From an uncultured Eubacterium sp. (GTDB lineage Bacteria > Bacillota > Clostridia > Lachnospirales > Lachnospiraceae): a DNA stretch of 52,507 nt. A model generated the notes under the pieces. It did not search any database. It saw only the letters and a list, made by a program, of their open reading frames with translations, and had not been told where the DNA came from. Position numbers and translations under genes: made by a program. The stretch is taken from the NCBI GenBank assembly GCA_910585745.1, contig CAJUFM010000012.1, forward strand, positions 1-52,507. Direction: 5' to 3'. Numbering within the stretch: position 1 is the first letter of the stretch; each line of letters begins with the position of its first letter. Below are positions 35,257-43,825 of this stretch, piece by piece.

Positions 35257-37746
35257 ATGGCAAATAAGAAGAGAAAACCTGTGAAAAAAGTTCAGGATGC
35301 GTCTCCTCTGGCAAGAGAGATCACATTTTTGGTGATCATCGTATTTTCCATCTTGTCACTGCTGAGTCTGTTTGATCTGTGCGGCGCCGGAGGAAGGCTT
35401 CTGAGCGGGCTGCTCTTTGGACTTTTCGGTGCTGTCTCTTATATTTTTCCAATCTGCCTTCTGGTGGCAAGTGGATTATTTATATCCAACCCGGACAATT
35501 CCGAGCTGAAACGTAAGATCATATACAGTGCGGGATTGTACATATGTCTTTGTGGCATTTTCCAGTGGGTGATCGACAGCAAGGCAGAAGGATTGATCGA
35601 AGTATTCAGGCTCTGCAGCAGCGAGCGGACCGGCGGAGGCTTTTTGGGAGGAATACTTTCGTACCTTTTGACACTTCTGGCGGGAAGAGCTGGTTCCCTG
35701 GTGATCATACTCGGACTGACTCTGCTTTTTGTGATGCTCATCACGAGGAAGCTGATCTTTGCGGCGATCCGTGATCTATACGAAGAAAAGTCAGCAAAAA
35801 AAGACTACATAGAGTACAATGATTACGAAGAAGATGAGGAAGAATCGGCACAGCGGCAGATGAAGGTACACACCTTTGAGAAAAAGAAAGGAAAAGAGGC
35901 AAAACGAAAACGGAAAAAAGCGCAGATGCGGATGGTGGAGCCGGAGGCGGAAGAGGAAGAAAAGACGGAGCAGGAACAACGTTCCGGTGTGGCGGCTGAA
36001 GAGCCGGAGCGCCCGAACATATCCATTATCCGGGGAGGTTCACCAGATTCTAATGAAAGTCCGGTGTATCAGGAGGAACTGGATACAAAATTTGGAAATC
36101 ATAAGAATGATCCGAAGTCAGAGAGCAAAGACCCATTGCCGAAGGGACAAAAGACAAAAGAAGCAAAGACAGGAGAGTCTGGGAAAAAAGAATCAAAACC
36201 GGAGGATTCCCAGGCAGAGATCCAGCAGATCCAGGAAGAGATCAAGAAACCGGAATCCCAGCAGGAAAGTGCATATGTAATTCCTTCCCTGGATCTGCTT
36301 TCCCAGCCAAAGGCGGGGAACAAGGGCCTCAGTGATAAGGATCTGATCGACACGGCGGCCAAACTTCAGGGAACATTGGAGAGTTTTGGTGTCAAGGTAA
36401 AGATGGGGGATGTGAGCTGCGGGCCGAGTGTGACCCGGTATGAGCTGGTGCCAGAGCAGGGAGTTAAGGTGAGTAGCATCACCAGACTTGCGGATGATAT
36501 CAAGCTGAGCCTGGCGGCTTCGGATATCAGGATCGAGGCGCCGATCCCCGGCAAGGCGGCGGTGGGCATCGAGGTGCCGAATGCCAAACGGAATATGGTG
36601 ACGCTCCGTGAATTATTGGAGAGCAGGGAATTTCAGAGTGCTAAGTCCAATGTGTCTTTTGCTGTGGGAAAGGACATTAGTGGAAAGACCATTGTTACAG
36701 ATATCGCCAAAATGCCCCATATGCTTGTGGCAGGGGCGACAGGCTCCGGTAAATCGGTGTGTATCAATACTTTGATCATGAGTATTATTTATAAAGCGGA
36801 TCCCAATGACGTCAAATTTATCATGGTGGATCCGAAGATGGTGGAACTGACAGCCTATGCGGATATTCCCCATCTGATGATCCCGGTGGTGACGGATCCC
36901 AAGAAAGCTTCTGCGGCGCTGAACTGGGCGGTGCAGGAGATGACGGTGCGCTACAATAAATTTGCAGAGCTGGGCGTCCGGGACATCAAGAGTTATAACA
37001 AAAAAATCGCCGGTCTCAAATACAACGAAGAGAATACCTACGAAAAGATGTGCCAGATCGTAATTATCGTGGACGAGTTTGCCGATCTGATGATGGTAGC
37101 ACCGGGAGAGGTCGAAGATGCAGTCTGCCGTCTGGCGCAGCTGGCGAGAGCAGCGGGGATCCATCTGGTACTGGCGACCCAGAGACCTTCTGTCAATGTC
37201 ATTACCGGTCTGATCAAGGCAAATATTCCATCCCGTATCGCTCTGTCGGTGTCCTCTGCCATCGATTCCCGGACTATTATCGACAGCGCCGGGGCAGAGA
37301 AGCTCCTGGGAAATGGAGATATGCTTTTTGCGCCTCAGGATTATCCAAAGCCTGTGCGTATTCAGGGAGCCTTCGTATCCGATGAAGAGCGGGATGGCGT
37401 GGTGGCATTCCTGAAACAGCAGCAGTCGGGACCATCTTATGATGAGGAGATCACGAAGCATATCGAGGCAAATCCGGTGGGAGGCAAGGCAGGAGCTGCC
37501 GGGGCTGCACCGGGAGGAAATGAAAGAGATGAACTCTTTGTAGAAGTGGGCCGCTTTATTATTGAAAAGGATAAGGCATCCATTGGAATGCTCCAAAGGG
37601 TATTCCGCATCGGCTTTAACCGTGCCGCCCGGATCATGGATCAGCTCTGTGACGCCGGTGTGGTAGGGCCGGAGGAAGGAACGAAGCCGAGGACGATCCT
37701 TATGTCTATGGAACAGTTTGAGAATTATCTGGAAACCGAGGGATGA
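35257..37746 (+). CDS. ftsK: DNA translocase FtsK/SpoIIIE
   Basis: A membrane-anchored DNA pump that clears chromosomes from the division or sporulation septum. The N-terminal ~170 residues carry four hydrophobic spans (from ITFLVIIVFSILSLLSLFDL to SLVIILGLTLLFVMLI). Residues ~175-340 are a charged Glu/Lys/Gln-rich linker. The RecA-like motor follows, with Walker A GATGSGKS (Lys499), the Walker B strand IVIIVDEFADLMM and the LATQRPSVNVITG motif. The last ~65 residues are the winged-helix gamma domain that reads KOPS/SRS. Length (829 aa) is normal for Clostridia. It follows tepA by 38 bp and overlaps the next gene by 4 bp (ATGA) if that gene starts at 37743. Confidence 0.95.
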   Translation: MANKKRKPVKKVQDASPLAREITFLVIIVFSILSLLSLFDLCGAGGRLLSGLLFGLFGAVSYIFPICLLVASGLFISNPDNSELKRKIIYSAGLYICLCGIFQWVIDSKAEGLIEVFRLCSSERTGGGFLGGILSYLLTLLAGRAGSLVIILGLTLLFVMLITRKLIFAAIRDLYEEKSAKKDYIEYNDYEEDEEESAQRQMKVHTFEKKKGKEAKRKRKKAQMRMVEPEAEEEEKTEQEQRSGVAAEEPERPNISIIRGGSPDSNESPVYQEELDTKFGNHKNDPKSESKDPLPKGQKTKEAKTGESGKKESKPEDSQAEIQQIQEEIKKPESQQESAYVIPSLDLLSQPKAGNKGLSDKDLIDTAAKLQGTLESFGVKVKMGDVSCGPSVTRYELVPEQGVKVSSITRLADDIKLSLAASDIRIEAPIPGKAAVGIEVPNAKRNMVTLRELLESREFQSAKSNVSFAVGKDISGKTIVTDIAKMPHMLVAGATGSGKSVCINTLIMSIIYKADPNDVKFIMVDPKMVELTAYADIPHLMIPVVTDPKKASAALNWAVQEMTVRYNKFAELGVRDIKSYNKKIAGLKYNEENTYEKMCQIVIIVDEFADLMMVAPGEVEDAVCRLAQLARAAGIHLVLATQRPSVNVITGLIKANIPSRIALSVSSAIDSRTIIDSAGAEKLLGNGDMLFAPQDYPKPVRIQGAFVSDEERDGVVAFLKQQQSGPSYDEEITKHIEANPVGGKAGAAGAAPGGNERDELFVEVGRFIIEKDKASIGMLQRVFRIGFNRAARIMDQLCDAGVVGPEEGTKPRTILMSMEQFENYLETEG

Positions 37747-37760
37747 GAGGGAGGATACCA

Positions 37761-38624
37761 TTGAGAGGATGGCTTGTGGTAAATGGGTTTCTCTGTACAG
37801 GCAAATTTACGGAACTAACTGAAATGTTTGTGGCGGCGGCAGAAAGAAAAGGGATCTGTCTGGAAGTAAGATCCAATACAGAGATTTATACCGGAATTTT
37901 TGAGCTGGATCCCGCTGTTTCCAGACCGGATTTCGTTTTGTTCTGGGATAAGGATGTGATCCTTGCCAGATATCTGGAACTATCGGGAATTCCAGTGTAC
38001 AACAGCAGCCGTTCCATTGAAGTCTGTGACGATAAAAGGAAAACTTATCTTGCCTTGTTAGAAGCAGGGATTCCAGTCCCCAGAACCATCTCTGGTCCTA
38101 TGACCTATGAAAATGTGGGTTTTCCGGCCTTGGATTTTCTGGAAAGCCTGGAAGATGGGCTGGGATATCCCCTGATCGCCAAGGAAGCTTTTGGCTCCTT
38201 TGGGGAACAGGTCTATATGGCGGAAAACCGTGAGGATCTGGAGCGTATCCTGAAAGCCATCGAAAGGAAGCCTTTTCTTCTTCAGCAGTATATTTCTGCC
38301 AGCCGCGGCCAGGATCTGCGGCTGCAGGTGGTAGGTGACCAGGTGGTGGCGGCGATGCGCCGTTATTCAGATAATGATTTCCGTGCCAACATCACCAATG
38401 GAGGCCATATGGAAGGGTATGAACCAGAGGAAACTGCCTGCCTTCTGGCAGTCCAGGCGTGTCAGGCGGCGGGCTGTGACTTTGCGGGAGTGGATCTTTT
38501 GTTCCAAGAAGATGGATTTCTGGTGTGTGAGGTAAACTCCAATGCCCATTTTAAAAATCTCTATGACTGCACCGGGATCGATACGGCGGACTATATTATG
38601 GAATATATCTCTTCCAGATGCTGA
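37761..38624 (+). CDS. RimK-type ATP-grasp ligase, first of a tandem pair
   Basis: ATP-grasp ligases of the RimK group join an amino acid (often glutamate) to a carboxylate through an acyl-phosphate. The N-terminal domain begins WLVVNGFLCTGKFTEL. The ATP-grasp core has LIAKEAFGSFGEQVY, LLQQYISASRGQDLRLQVVG and MRRYSDNDFRANITNGG. The metal site is GVDLLFQEDGFLVCEVNSNAH. An ATG at 37743 overlaps the ftsK stop, but GGGAGG before a TTG at 37761 makes that start more likely (287 aa). The substrate is unknown. A sister gene follows 30 bp later and then fhs. Confidence 0.85.
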   Translation: MRGWLVVNGFLCTGKFTELTEMFVAAAERKGICLEVRSNTEIYTGIFELDPAVSRPDFVLFWDKDVILARYLELSGIPVYNSSRSIEVCDDKRKTYLALLEAGIPVPRTISGPMTYENVGFPALDFLESLEDGLGYPLIAKEAFGSFGEQVYMAENREDLERILKAIERKPFLLQQYISASRGQDLRLQVVGDQVVAAMRRYSDNDFRANITNGGHMEGYEPEETACLLAVQACQAAGCDFAGVDLLFQEDGFLVCEVNSNAHFKNLYDCTGIDTADYIMEYISSRC

Positions 38625-38654
38625 AAGCGGCATGGAGGTTTAGGAAAAAGCGAT

Positions 38655-39578
38655 ATGAAATTGTGGATGATCTATGACAGAGAAGGAATGGAGCGGAATG
38701 CTTCTTATATTCAGATGTACCAGGAGCGGTGCCGTACCTATAAGGTCGGGGTGGAGCTGGTGCTGGAAGAAACCCTGCCCTGGCGTCTCCGGAATGGAGA
38801 AATGCCGGTTTGTGCCCTTGTACGGACCATCCACCCGGAGATCAACCAGATGCTGGAGCAGGCGGGGATCCCGGTCTTCAATTCATATCGGGTCAGCTAT
38901 GTCTGCAATCATAAAGGGAGGACGCTGGAGTATTTTAAGGACCGGGTGCTTTCGGTGCCCTCCCTGACCTTTTCAGGAAAAGAGCTTCCGCTCATTCTCT
39001 CAAAAAAGCCTCAGGAGCTTATCCAGCTGTTTGAAAATCAGTTTATATACAGCAGTTCTTTTGAACAGGAGGAACGGGAGTTGATCTGCCCTGCTTCTGA
39101 TTTTGTCCTGAAAGCGGTGGATGGCCACGGGGGAACACAGGTGTTTTCCATCGGGGAGGACAAAAGGAAGGTTCTGGATGGGATCAGTGGGCATGAATTT
39201 GTGCTGCAGCCGATGATTGGAAACGGATCTTTGACAGAGGGCAGACTGAGCCGGGATGTGAGAGTTTATGTGGTGGGAAATAAGATCTTTGCAGCGGTGA
39301 TGCGGAGTTCTTCCGGGGATTTCCGCGCCAACTTTTCTCTGGGCGGAGAGGTGTGCCGGTATGATCTTTCCAGCCAGGAGGTCCGCATTGTGGAATCAGT
39401 CCTGAATGGGATGGAGTTTGGCATGGCGGGCATCGATTTTATCGTGGATGACAGGGGAGGACTGATCCTCAATGAGATCGAGGATGTGGCGGGAGCCAGG
39501 ATGTTGTACCAGTGCGCCCCGGAGCTGGATATCGTCCAGGAATATCTCCGGTATATTCTAGAAGAAAAGATTATTTAA
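38655..39578 (+). CDS. RimK-type ATP-grasp ligase, second of a tandem pair
   Basis: A 307-aa ATP-grasp protein related to its upstream neighbour but clearly diverged. ATP-binding and catalytic regions are FVLKAVDGHGGTQVFSI, FVLQPMIGNGSL, RDVRVYVVGNKIFAAVMR and SSGDFRANFSLGG. The metal-binding part reads GIDFIVDDRGGLILNEIED, so Glu is kept and the usual Asn is replaced by Glu/Asp, a small deviation from the common N-E-x-N pattern. GGAGG lies about 20 nt upstream, with a nearer GGAAAAAG. The pair probably acts in one pathway, for example two successive ligations to a small molecule or peptide; this is inference. Confidence 0.82.
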   Translation: MKLWMIYDREGMERNASYIQMYQERCRTYKVGVELVLEETLPWRLRNGEMPVCALVRTIHPEINQMLEQAGIPVFNSYRVSYVCNHKGRTLEYFKDRVLSVPSLTFSGKELPLILSKKPQELIQLFENQFIYSSSFEQEERELICPASDFVLKAVDGHGGTQVFSIGEDKRKVLDGISGHEFVLQPMIGNGSLTEGRLSRDVRVYVVGNKIFAAVMRSSSGDFRANFSLGGEVCRYDLSSQEVRIVESVLNGMEFGMAGIDFIVDDRGGLILNEIEDVAGARMLYQCAPELDIVQEYLRYILEEKII

Positions 39579-39604
39579 TATTCGTTGTACTAGCATTTTG
39601 ACGG

Positions 39605-39632
39605 TTGAGTTATCATGATAATGTGGTATACT
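39605..39632 (+). promoter_or_regulatory. Promoter of fhs with a palindrome in the spacer
   Basis: TTGAGT at 39605-39610, a 16-bp spacer and TATACT at 39627-39632. The spacer starts with the perfect 10-bp palindrome TATCATGATA, a possible operator. The leader also has a GGAGCC/GGCTCC hairpin at 39660-39678 before the ribosome site. Confidence 0.65.
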
Positions 39633-39709
39633 TATGTTGTAACTTTGTTGGTAGAAACTGGAGCCGCCGGAGGGCTCCGCTCAACGATATGACCAGAAGG
39701 AGAGGGAAG

Positions 39710-41380
39710 ATGAAATCAGATATTGAGATTGCTTTGGAAGCAGAACTTCAACCGATTCAGGAAGTTGCAAAAAAACTAGATATCCAGGAAGAGGATCTGG
39801 ATCTTTATGGAAAATATAAGGCGAAGCTGACAGACGATCTTTGGGATAAGATCAAGGACAGAAAGGACGGCAGGCTGATTCTGGTAACTGCCATCAATCC
39901 TACCCCGGCAGGCGAGGGGAAGACAACTACTACCGTGGGTCTTGGCCAGGCGATGGATAAGCTGGGGAAGAAAGCGGTTATCGCATTGAGGGAACCGTCT
40001 CTTGGCCCGTGTTTTGGGATTAAGGGAGGAGCAGCCGGAGGAGGCTATGCCCAGGTGGTGCCGATGGATGAGCTGAATCTTCATTTTACTGGAGATTTTC
40101 ATGCTATCACCTCCGCCAATAATCTGCTGGCGGCTATGCTGGATAACCACATTCATCAGGGAAACGCCCTTGGCATCGATACGAAACAGATCGTCTGGAA
40201 GCGCTGTGAGGATATGAATGACCGGGTGCTCCGGAATATTACCGTTGGTCTTGGAAGAAAAGTGGACGGTGTTACCAGAGAGGATCATTTCATCATTACG
40301 GTGGCTTCGGAGATCATGGCGATTCTCTGTCTGGCGGAAAATATGAGGGACCTGAAAGAGCGGCTTGGACGTATTATTGTCGCTTATAATTATGAGGGGG
40401 AACCAGTGACGGCAAAGGAGCTGAATGCAGTAGGCGCTATGGCGGCGCTGCTCAAAGAGGCGCTGAAGCCGAACCTGATCCAGACGCTGGAGCACACACC
40501 GGCCATCGTCCACGGTGGACCTTTTGCCAATATCGCTCATGGCTGTAACAGTATGCGGGGAACGAAGACGGCATTAAAACTGGCAGATTATACGATCACG
40601 GAAGCTGGTTTTGGCGCAGATCTTGGCGCTGAGAAGTTTTTTGACATCAAGTGCCGGATGGGTGGTTTCCGTCCGGATGCGGTGGTTCTGGTGGCGACTG
40701 TACGGGCTCTTAAGTATAATGGCGGTGTTGTGAAGACAGACCTTGGGCAGGAAAATCTGGAAGCTTTGAAAAAGGGAATCGCCAATCTGGAAAAGCACAT
40801 TGAAAATGTGGCAAAATATAAAGTACCCTGCGTGGTCACTCTCAATCAGTTTGTGACCGATACTGAGGCGGAGCTGGAATTTGTGAAAAACTTCTGTGAG
40901 GAGAGAGGCTGCCGCTTTGCGCTGTCCCAGGTATGGGAGAAAGGCGGCGAAGGTGGAATCGAGCTGGCGAAGACGGTAGTGGACACCGTTGAGACGGAGG
41001 AAAGCCGTTTTCAGTGCCTGTACGAAGATTCTCTTTCCCTGCGGGAGAAGATGGAGGCGGTGGCGAAAGAGATCTATGGGGCGAAAGAGGTCGTATACGA
41101 CAAGGCGGTACAGGCTCAGATCGATCGTCTGGAGACTTTGGGCTTTGGAAAGATGCCAGTTTGTATGGCGAAAAACCAGTATTCCCTGTCGGATGATCCC
41201 ACACTGCTTGGCCGTCCCAGAGATTTTTCCATTCACATCCGCGATGTGTATGTATCGGCGGGAGCTGGTTTTGTAGTGGCGATCACCGGAACAGTTATGA
41301 CGATGCCAGGGCTGCCAAAGGTACCGGCGGCAGAGCGCATCGATGTGGACGAAGAGGGAAAGATCACGGGATTGTTTTAA
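39710..41380 (+). CDS. fhs: Formate-tetrahydrofolate ligase
   Basis: Fhs makes 10-formyl-THF from formate, THF and ATP, feeding one-carbon metabolism (and the methyl branch of the acetyl-CoA pathway in acetogens). The P-loop TPAGEGKTTTTVGLGQ and the motifs EPSLGPCFGIKGGAAGGGYAQV, LNLHFTGDFHAI and TGTVMTMPGLP are classic. The longer frame from 39605 begins inside the promoter; the ATG at 39710 follows AGAAGGAGAGG and gives the usual 556 aa. It has its own promoter and a strong terminator, so it is a single-gene unit after the ATP-grasp pair. Confidence 0.97.
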   Translation: MKSDIEIALEAELQPIQEVAKKLDIQEEDLDLYGKYKAKLTDDLWDKIKDRKDGRLILVTAINPTPAGEGKTTTTVGLGQAMDKLGKKAVIALREPSLGPCFGIKGGAAGGGYAQVVPMDELNLHFTGDFHAITSANNLLAAMLDNHIHQGNALGIDTKQIVWKRCEDMNDRVLRNITVGLGRKVDGVTREDHFIITVASEIMAILCLAENMRDLKERLGRIIVAYNYEGEPVTAKELNAVGAMAALLKEALKPNLIQTLEHTPAIVHGGPFANIAHGCNSMRGTKTALKLADYTITEAGFGADLGAEKFFDIKCRMGGFRPDAVVLVATVRALKYNGGVVKTDLGQENLEALKKGIANLEKHIENVAKYKVPCVVTLNQFVTDTEAELEFVKNFCEERGCRFALSQVWEKGGEGGIELAKTVVDTVETEESRFQCLYEDSLSLREKMEAVAKEIYGAKEVVYDKAVQAQIDRLETLGFGKMPVCMAKNQYSLSDDPTLLGRPRDFSIHIRDVYVSAGAGFVVAITGTVMTMPGLPKVPAAERIDVDEEGKITGLF

Positions 41381-41395
41381 AATCTTTATAAGATT

Positions 41396-41437
41396 AAAAA
41401 TGTCAACTTATCTATCAAGATAGGTTGACATTTTTTT
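41396..41437 (+). terminator. Terminator after fhs
   Basis: An A-rich arm plus TGTCAACTTATCT (41401-41413), a 4-nt loop ATCA, AGATAGGTTGACA (41418-41430) and seven T's. It is a strong bidirectional stem. Its 3' arm also contains the -35 box of the bioY promoter. Confidence 0.9.
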
Positions 41438-41486
41438 GATGCCGTGATATGCTAATGTTAACTTTAAAAAATGAAAGGTTAACATT
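41425..41486 (+). promoter_or_regulatory. bioY promoter and BirA-type operator
   Basis: TTGACA at 41425-41430 and TATGCT at 41448-41453 (17-bp spacer). Directly after lies the inverted repeat AATGTTAAC (41454-41462) / GTTAACATT (41478-41486) with a 15-bp gap, ending at the start codon. TGTTAAC-N15-GTTAACA matches the layout of biotin-repressor (BirA) boxes in Firmicutes. BirA bound here would block transcription and cover the ribosome site. Confidence 0.8.
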
Positions 41487-42059
41487 ATGAATATTTCAAA
41501 AAGAACGTTAATGATCACGAAAATCACCCTGATGACGGCATTTCTTATCGTGGCATCCTACATTGTCATTCCCATGCCCTTTGCTGTGGCATCCATCAGC
41601 CTTCAGACACTGGCGGTAAACCTTATAGCTTTGCTACTCTCTCCGCTGGAAGCGGGCATATCCATCCTAGTGTACATACTGCTCTGCGGGGCGGGAGTAC
41701 CGGTGGCAAATGGAGGAAAGGGGGGAGTGGCCTATCTCATGGGACCCACCGGCGGATTTTTTATCGGTTTTCTGGCAGCTGTGGTGCTGATTTCCCTGTT
41801 AAAAGGTAAGATGTACAGCATACCAAGATACCTGTTGACTACAATCGGCATTGGCATACCGGTGATGTATCTTTTTGCCATGATCTGGATGGTGGCGGTG
41901 ACAGGTCTGCCTCTGAAGGCCGCATTTCTGACCGGCTGTGCGCCGTTTCTTCCGTTGGATGCAGTGAAATGTGTGGCAGCTAGTCTCATGGCGGGACCGT
42001 TAGTAAAGGTGATGAATCAATATGAGCAGAGTAAAGGAATTACAAAAGAAACTATATAA
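41487..42059 (+). CDS. bioY: Biotin transporter substrate-binding subunit BioY
   Basis: A 190-aa integral membrane S-component of an ECF transporter that imports biotin with a shared energising module not present here. About six hydrophobic spans are visible. Family signatures are the conserved region VPVANGGKGGVAYLMGPTGGF, the early ISLQTLAVNL and the late GCAPFLPLDAVKCVAASL. It starts at the ATG at 41487, immediately after the operator half-site, with GAAAGG as ribosome site inside the operator. It overlaps bioB by 38 bp, which indicates translational coupling. Confidence 0.95.
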   Translation: MNISKRTLMITKITLMTAFLIVASYIVIPMPFAVASISLQTLAVNLIALLLSPLEAGISILVYILLCGAGVPVANGGKGGVAYLMGPTGGFFIGFLAAVVLISLLKGKMYSIPRYLLTTIGIGIPVMYLFAMIWMVAVTGLPLKAAFLTGCAPFLPLDAVKCVAASLMAGPLVKVMNQYEQSKGITKETI

Positions 42060-42984
42060 AGGCGGCGCATGTTCCAAAATGGAGATCATGAGCCTGGCAG
42101 AGGAACCATTGGCGGAGCTCTGCCAGGCAGCCGATGAGGTTCGGAGGCATTTTTGTGGAAATGCCTTTGATCTTTGTGCTGTGATCAGTGCCAAGGGAGG
42201 TCCCTGTTCGGAAGACTGTAAATTCTGTGCCCAGTCGGGAGCCAATCCCTCCTGTCGGGAAGTGCCGTGTTTTCCTCTCCTGGGAACAGAAAAACTGCTG
42301 GAAGACGCCATGGAAAAGGACAGTCAGGGCATGATGGCATATGGCGTCGTTTCCTCGGGAAGGGTTCTGCCCAGTGAAGATGTGGAAGAGCTCTGCCATA
42401 CTCTGCGCCGGCTTCGGCAGGAAACCAGCCTGCGTCTCTGTGGTTCCCTGGGACTGCTGGGGAAGGAGGATCTGGACAAGTTAAAGGCTGCAGGAATACA
42501 GATGATACATAATAACCTGGAAAGTTCAGAAACTTATTTTCAAAAAATATGTACCACCCACACGTATGAGGAGAAGAAGGCTACGATCCGGGCTGCGAAA
42601 GCGGCAGGGCTTGCTGTGTGCAGCGGTGGGCTTTTCGGTATCGGCGAGAGCCTGGAGGACCGCATCGAACTGGCGCTAAATGAACGGGAGCTGGGGGTGG
42701 ACTCAGTGCCAGTAAATCTACTGGATCCGGCGCAGGGAACCCCCTTTGAAGGGGCAGAGCCCCTCCAGGAATACGAGGTCCGCCGAACGATCGCCCTGCT
42801 GCGTTTTGCCCTTCCGGATATATTTATCCGCCTGGCTGCTGGGAGGGAATACCTGCCGGACAAGGGAAGAGCCTGCTTTATGTCTGGGGCAAATGCAGCC
42901 ATCAGCGGAGATTTTCTAACTACGATGGGAATATCTATAGATACGGATTTGAAAATGCTTCGGACACTGGGATATGAGATTTGA
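42022..42984 (+). CDS. bioB: Biotin synthase
   Basis: A radical SAM enzyme that inserts sulfur into dethiobiotin. The SAM-cluster cysteines are Cys62, Cys66 and Cys69 (CSEDCKFC). Other family parts are HNLESSE-like NNLESSETYF, VCSGGLFGIGES, and SVPVNLLDPAQGTPFE. The 320-aa length is normal. No bioA, bioD, bioF or bioW is nearby, so the bioY-bioB pair suggests uptake of biotin or dethiobiotin with only the last synthetic step here. The gene overlaps bioY and has no terminator visible before the next promoter. Confidence 0.95.
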   Translation: MSRVKELQKKLYKGGACSKMEIMSLAEEPLAELCQAADEVRRHFCGNAFDLCAVISAKGGPCSEDCKFCAQSGANPSCREVPCFPLLGTEKLLEDAMEKDSQGMMAYGVVSSGRVLPSEDVEELCHTLRRLRQETSLRLCGSLGLLGKEDLDKLKAAGIQMIHNNLESSETYFQKICTTHTYEEKKATIRAAKAAGLAVCSGGLFGIGESLEDRIELALNERELGVDSVPVNLLDPAQGTPFEGAEPLQEYEVRRTIALLRFALPDIFIRLAAGREYLPDKGRACFMSGANAAISGDFLTTMGISIDTDLKMLRTLGYEI

Positions 42985-42993
42985 GGAAGGACG

Positions 42994-43022
42994 TTGAATT
43001 ATCCTAAAATATATGTTATAAT
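42994..43022 (+). promoter_or_regulatory. Promoter of the carbonic anhydrase gene
   Basis: TTGAAT at 42994-42999 and TATAAT at 43017-43022 with a 17-bp spacer, 85 bp before the start codon. Confidence 0.75.
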
Positions 43023-43106
43023 CTGCACAAAACAAAGAAGTCCGGTGAACAGGTCAGGCGTGGTATAGCTGCCGGATTCATGGGACAGAAATGGAGGATA
43101 GTATTT

Positions 43107-43676
43107 ATGCAGGAACAAAAGGTAACAGCAGCGGAGGCAATGGAAAAACTTATAGAAGGAAATAAGTGTTATCTGACAGCGATGACAAATCCAGGAGATG
43201 TATCTCCGCAGATCAGACAGGTTACTTGCGATGAAGGACAGAGCCCATATGCTATTGTGATAACATGTTCAGATTCCAGGGTTATTCCCGAAAGTATTTT
43301 CAGCGCAGGCATCGGTGAATTGTTCGTTATCCGTGTGGCTGGAAATGTTATGGACAATCACCAGCTCGGCAGTGTGGAGTATGCGGCAGGCCACCTTGGA
43401 ACCAAACTGGTAGTGGTTCTGGGACACAGCCACTGTGGCGCCGTTGGTGCAGCGCTTCACCAGGAGCCAGACGGCTATACCAAGTTTATCACAGATGAGA
43501 TCCGCAAGGCCATCGGCGGAGAAAAGGATGAATACCGTGCTTGCTGCTTAAATGTAGAGAGAAGCGTGTCCATCATCAAAGAAAGCCTTGGTATTCAGGA
43601 TGAGGATAAGGATGGATTAAAAGTATGTGGTGCAGTATACCACATTGACAATGGTTCCGTAGAATTTTTAGATTGA
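43107..43676 (+). CDS. Beta-class carbonic anhydrase
   Basis: Interconverts CO2 and bicarbonate. Zinc ligands are Cys54, His107 and Cys110, with the Asp56-Arg58 dyad in ITCSDSRV and the HSHCGAVGA motif. The frame is open from 43080, but GGAGG precedes the ATG at 43107, giving 189 aa. It stands alone between its promoter and a terminator. Bicarbonate supply would serve CarAB and biotin-dependent carboxylases, which fits the neighbouring genes in a general way. Confidence 0.93.
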   Translation: MQEQKVTAAEAMEKLIEGNKCYLTAMTNPGDVSPQIRQVTCDEGQSPYAIVITCSDSRVIPESIFSAGIGELFVIRVAGNVMDNHQLGSVEYAAGHLGTKLVVVLGHSHCGAVGAALHQEPDGYTKFITDEIRKAIGGEKDEYRACCLNVERSVSIIKESLGIQDEDKDGLKVCGAVYHIDNGSVEFLD

Positions 43677-43721
43677 TTAAAGAAAGAATGCGTACATAGG
43701 GAAGGATCTAAATGTATGTGT

Positions 43722-43767
43722 AAATCTCCAAACTGATGCAAGATAAGTTTACACAGTTTGGAGATTT
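43722..43767 (+). terminator. Terminator after the carbonic anhydrase gene
   Basis: AAATCTCCAAACTG (43722-43735) pairs perfectly with CAGTTTGGAGATTT (43754-43767), followed by TATTTG. Confidence 0.85.
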
Positions 43768-43825
43768 TATTTGCGCGGCATGTCTGGAAAAATAAAAGTC
43801 CACAAAAGCGGAGGAATGATTTATA

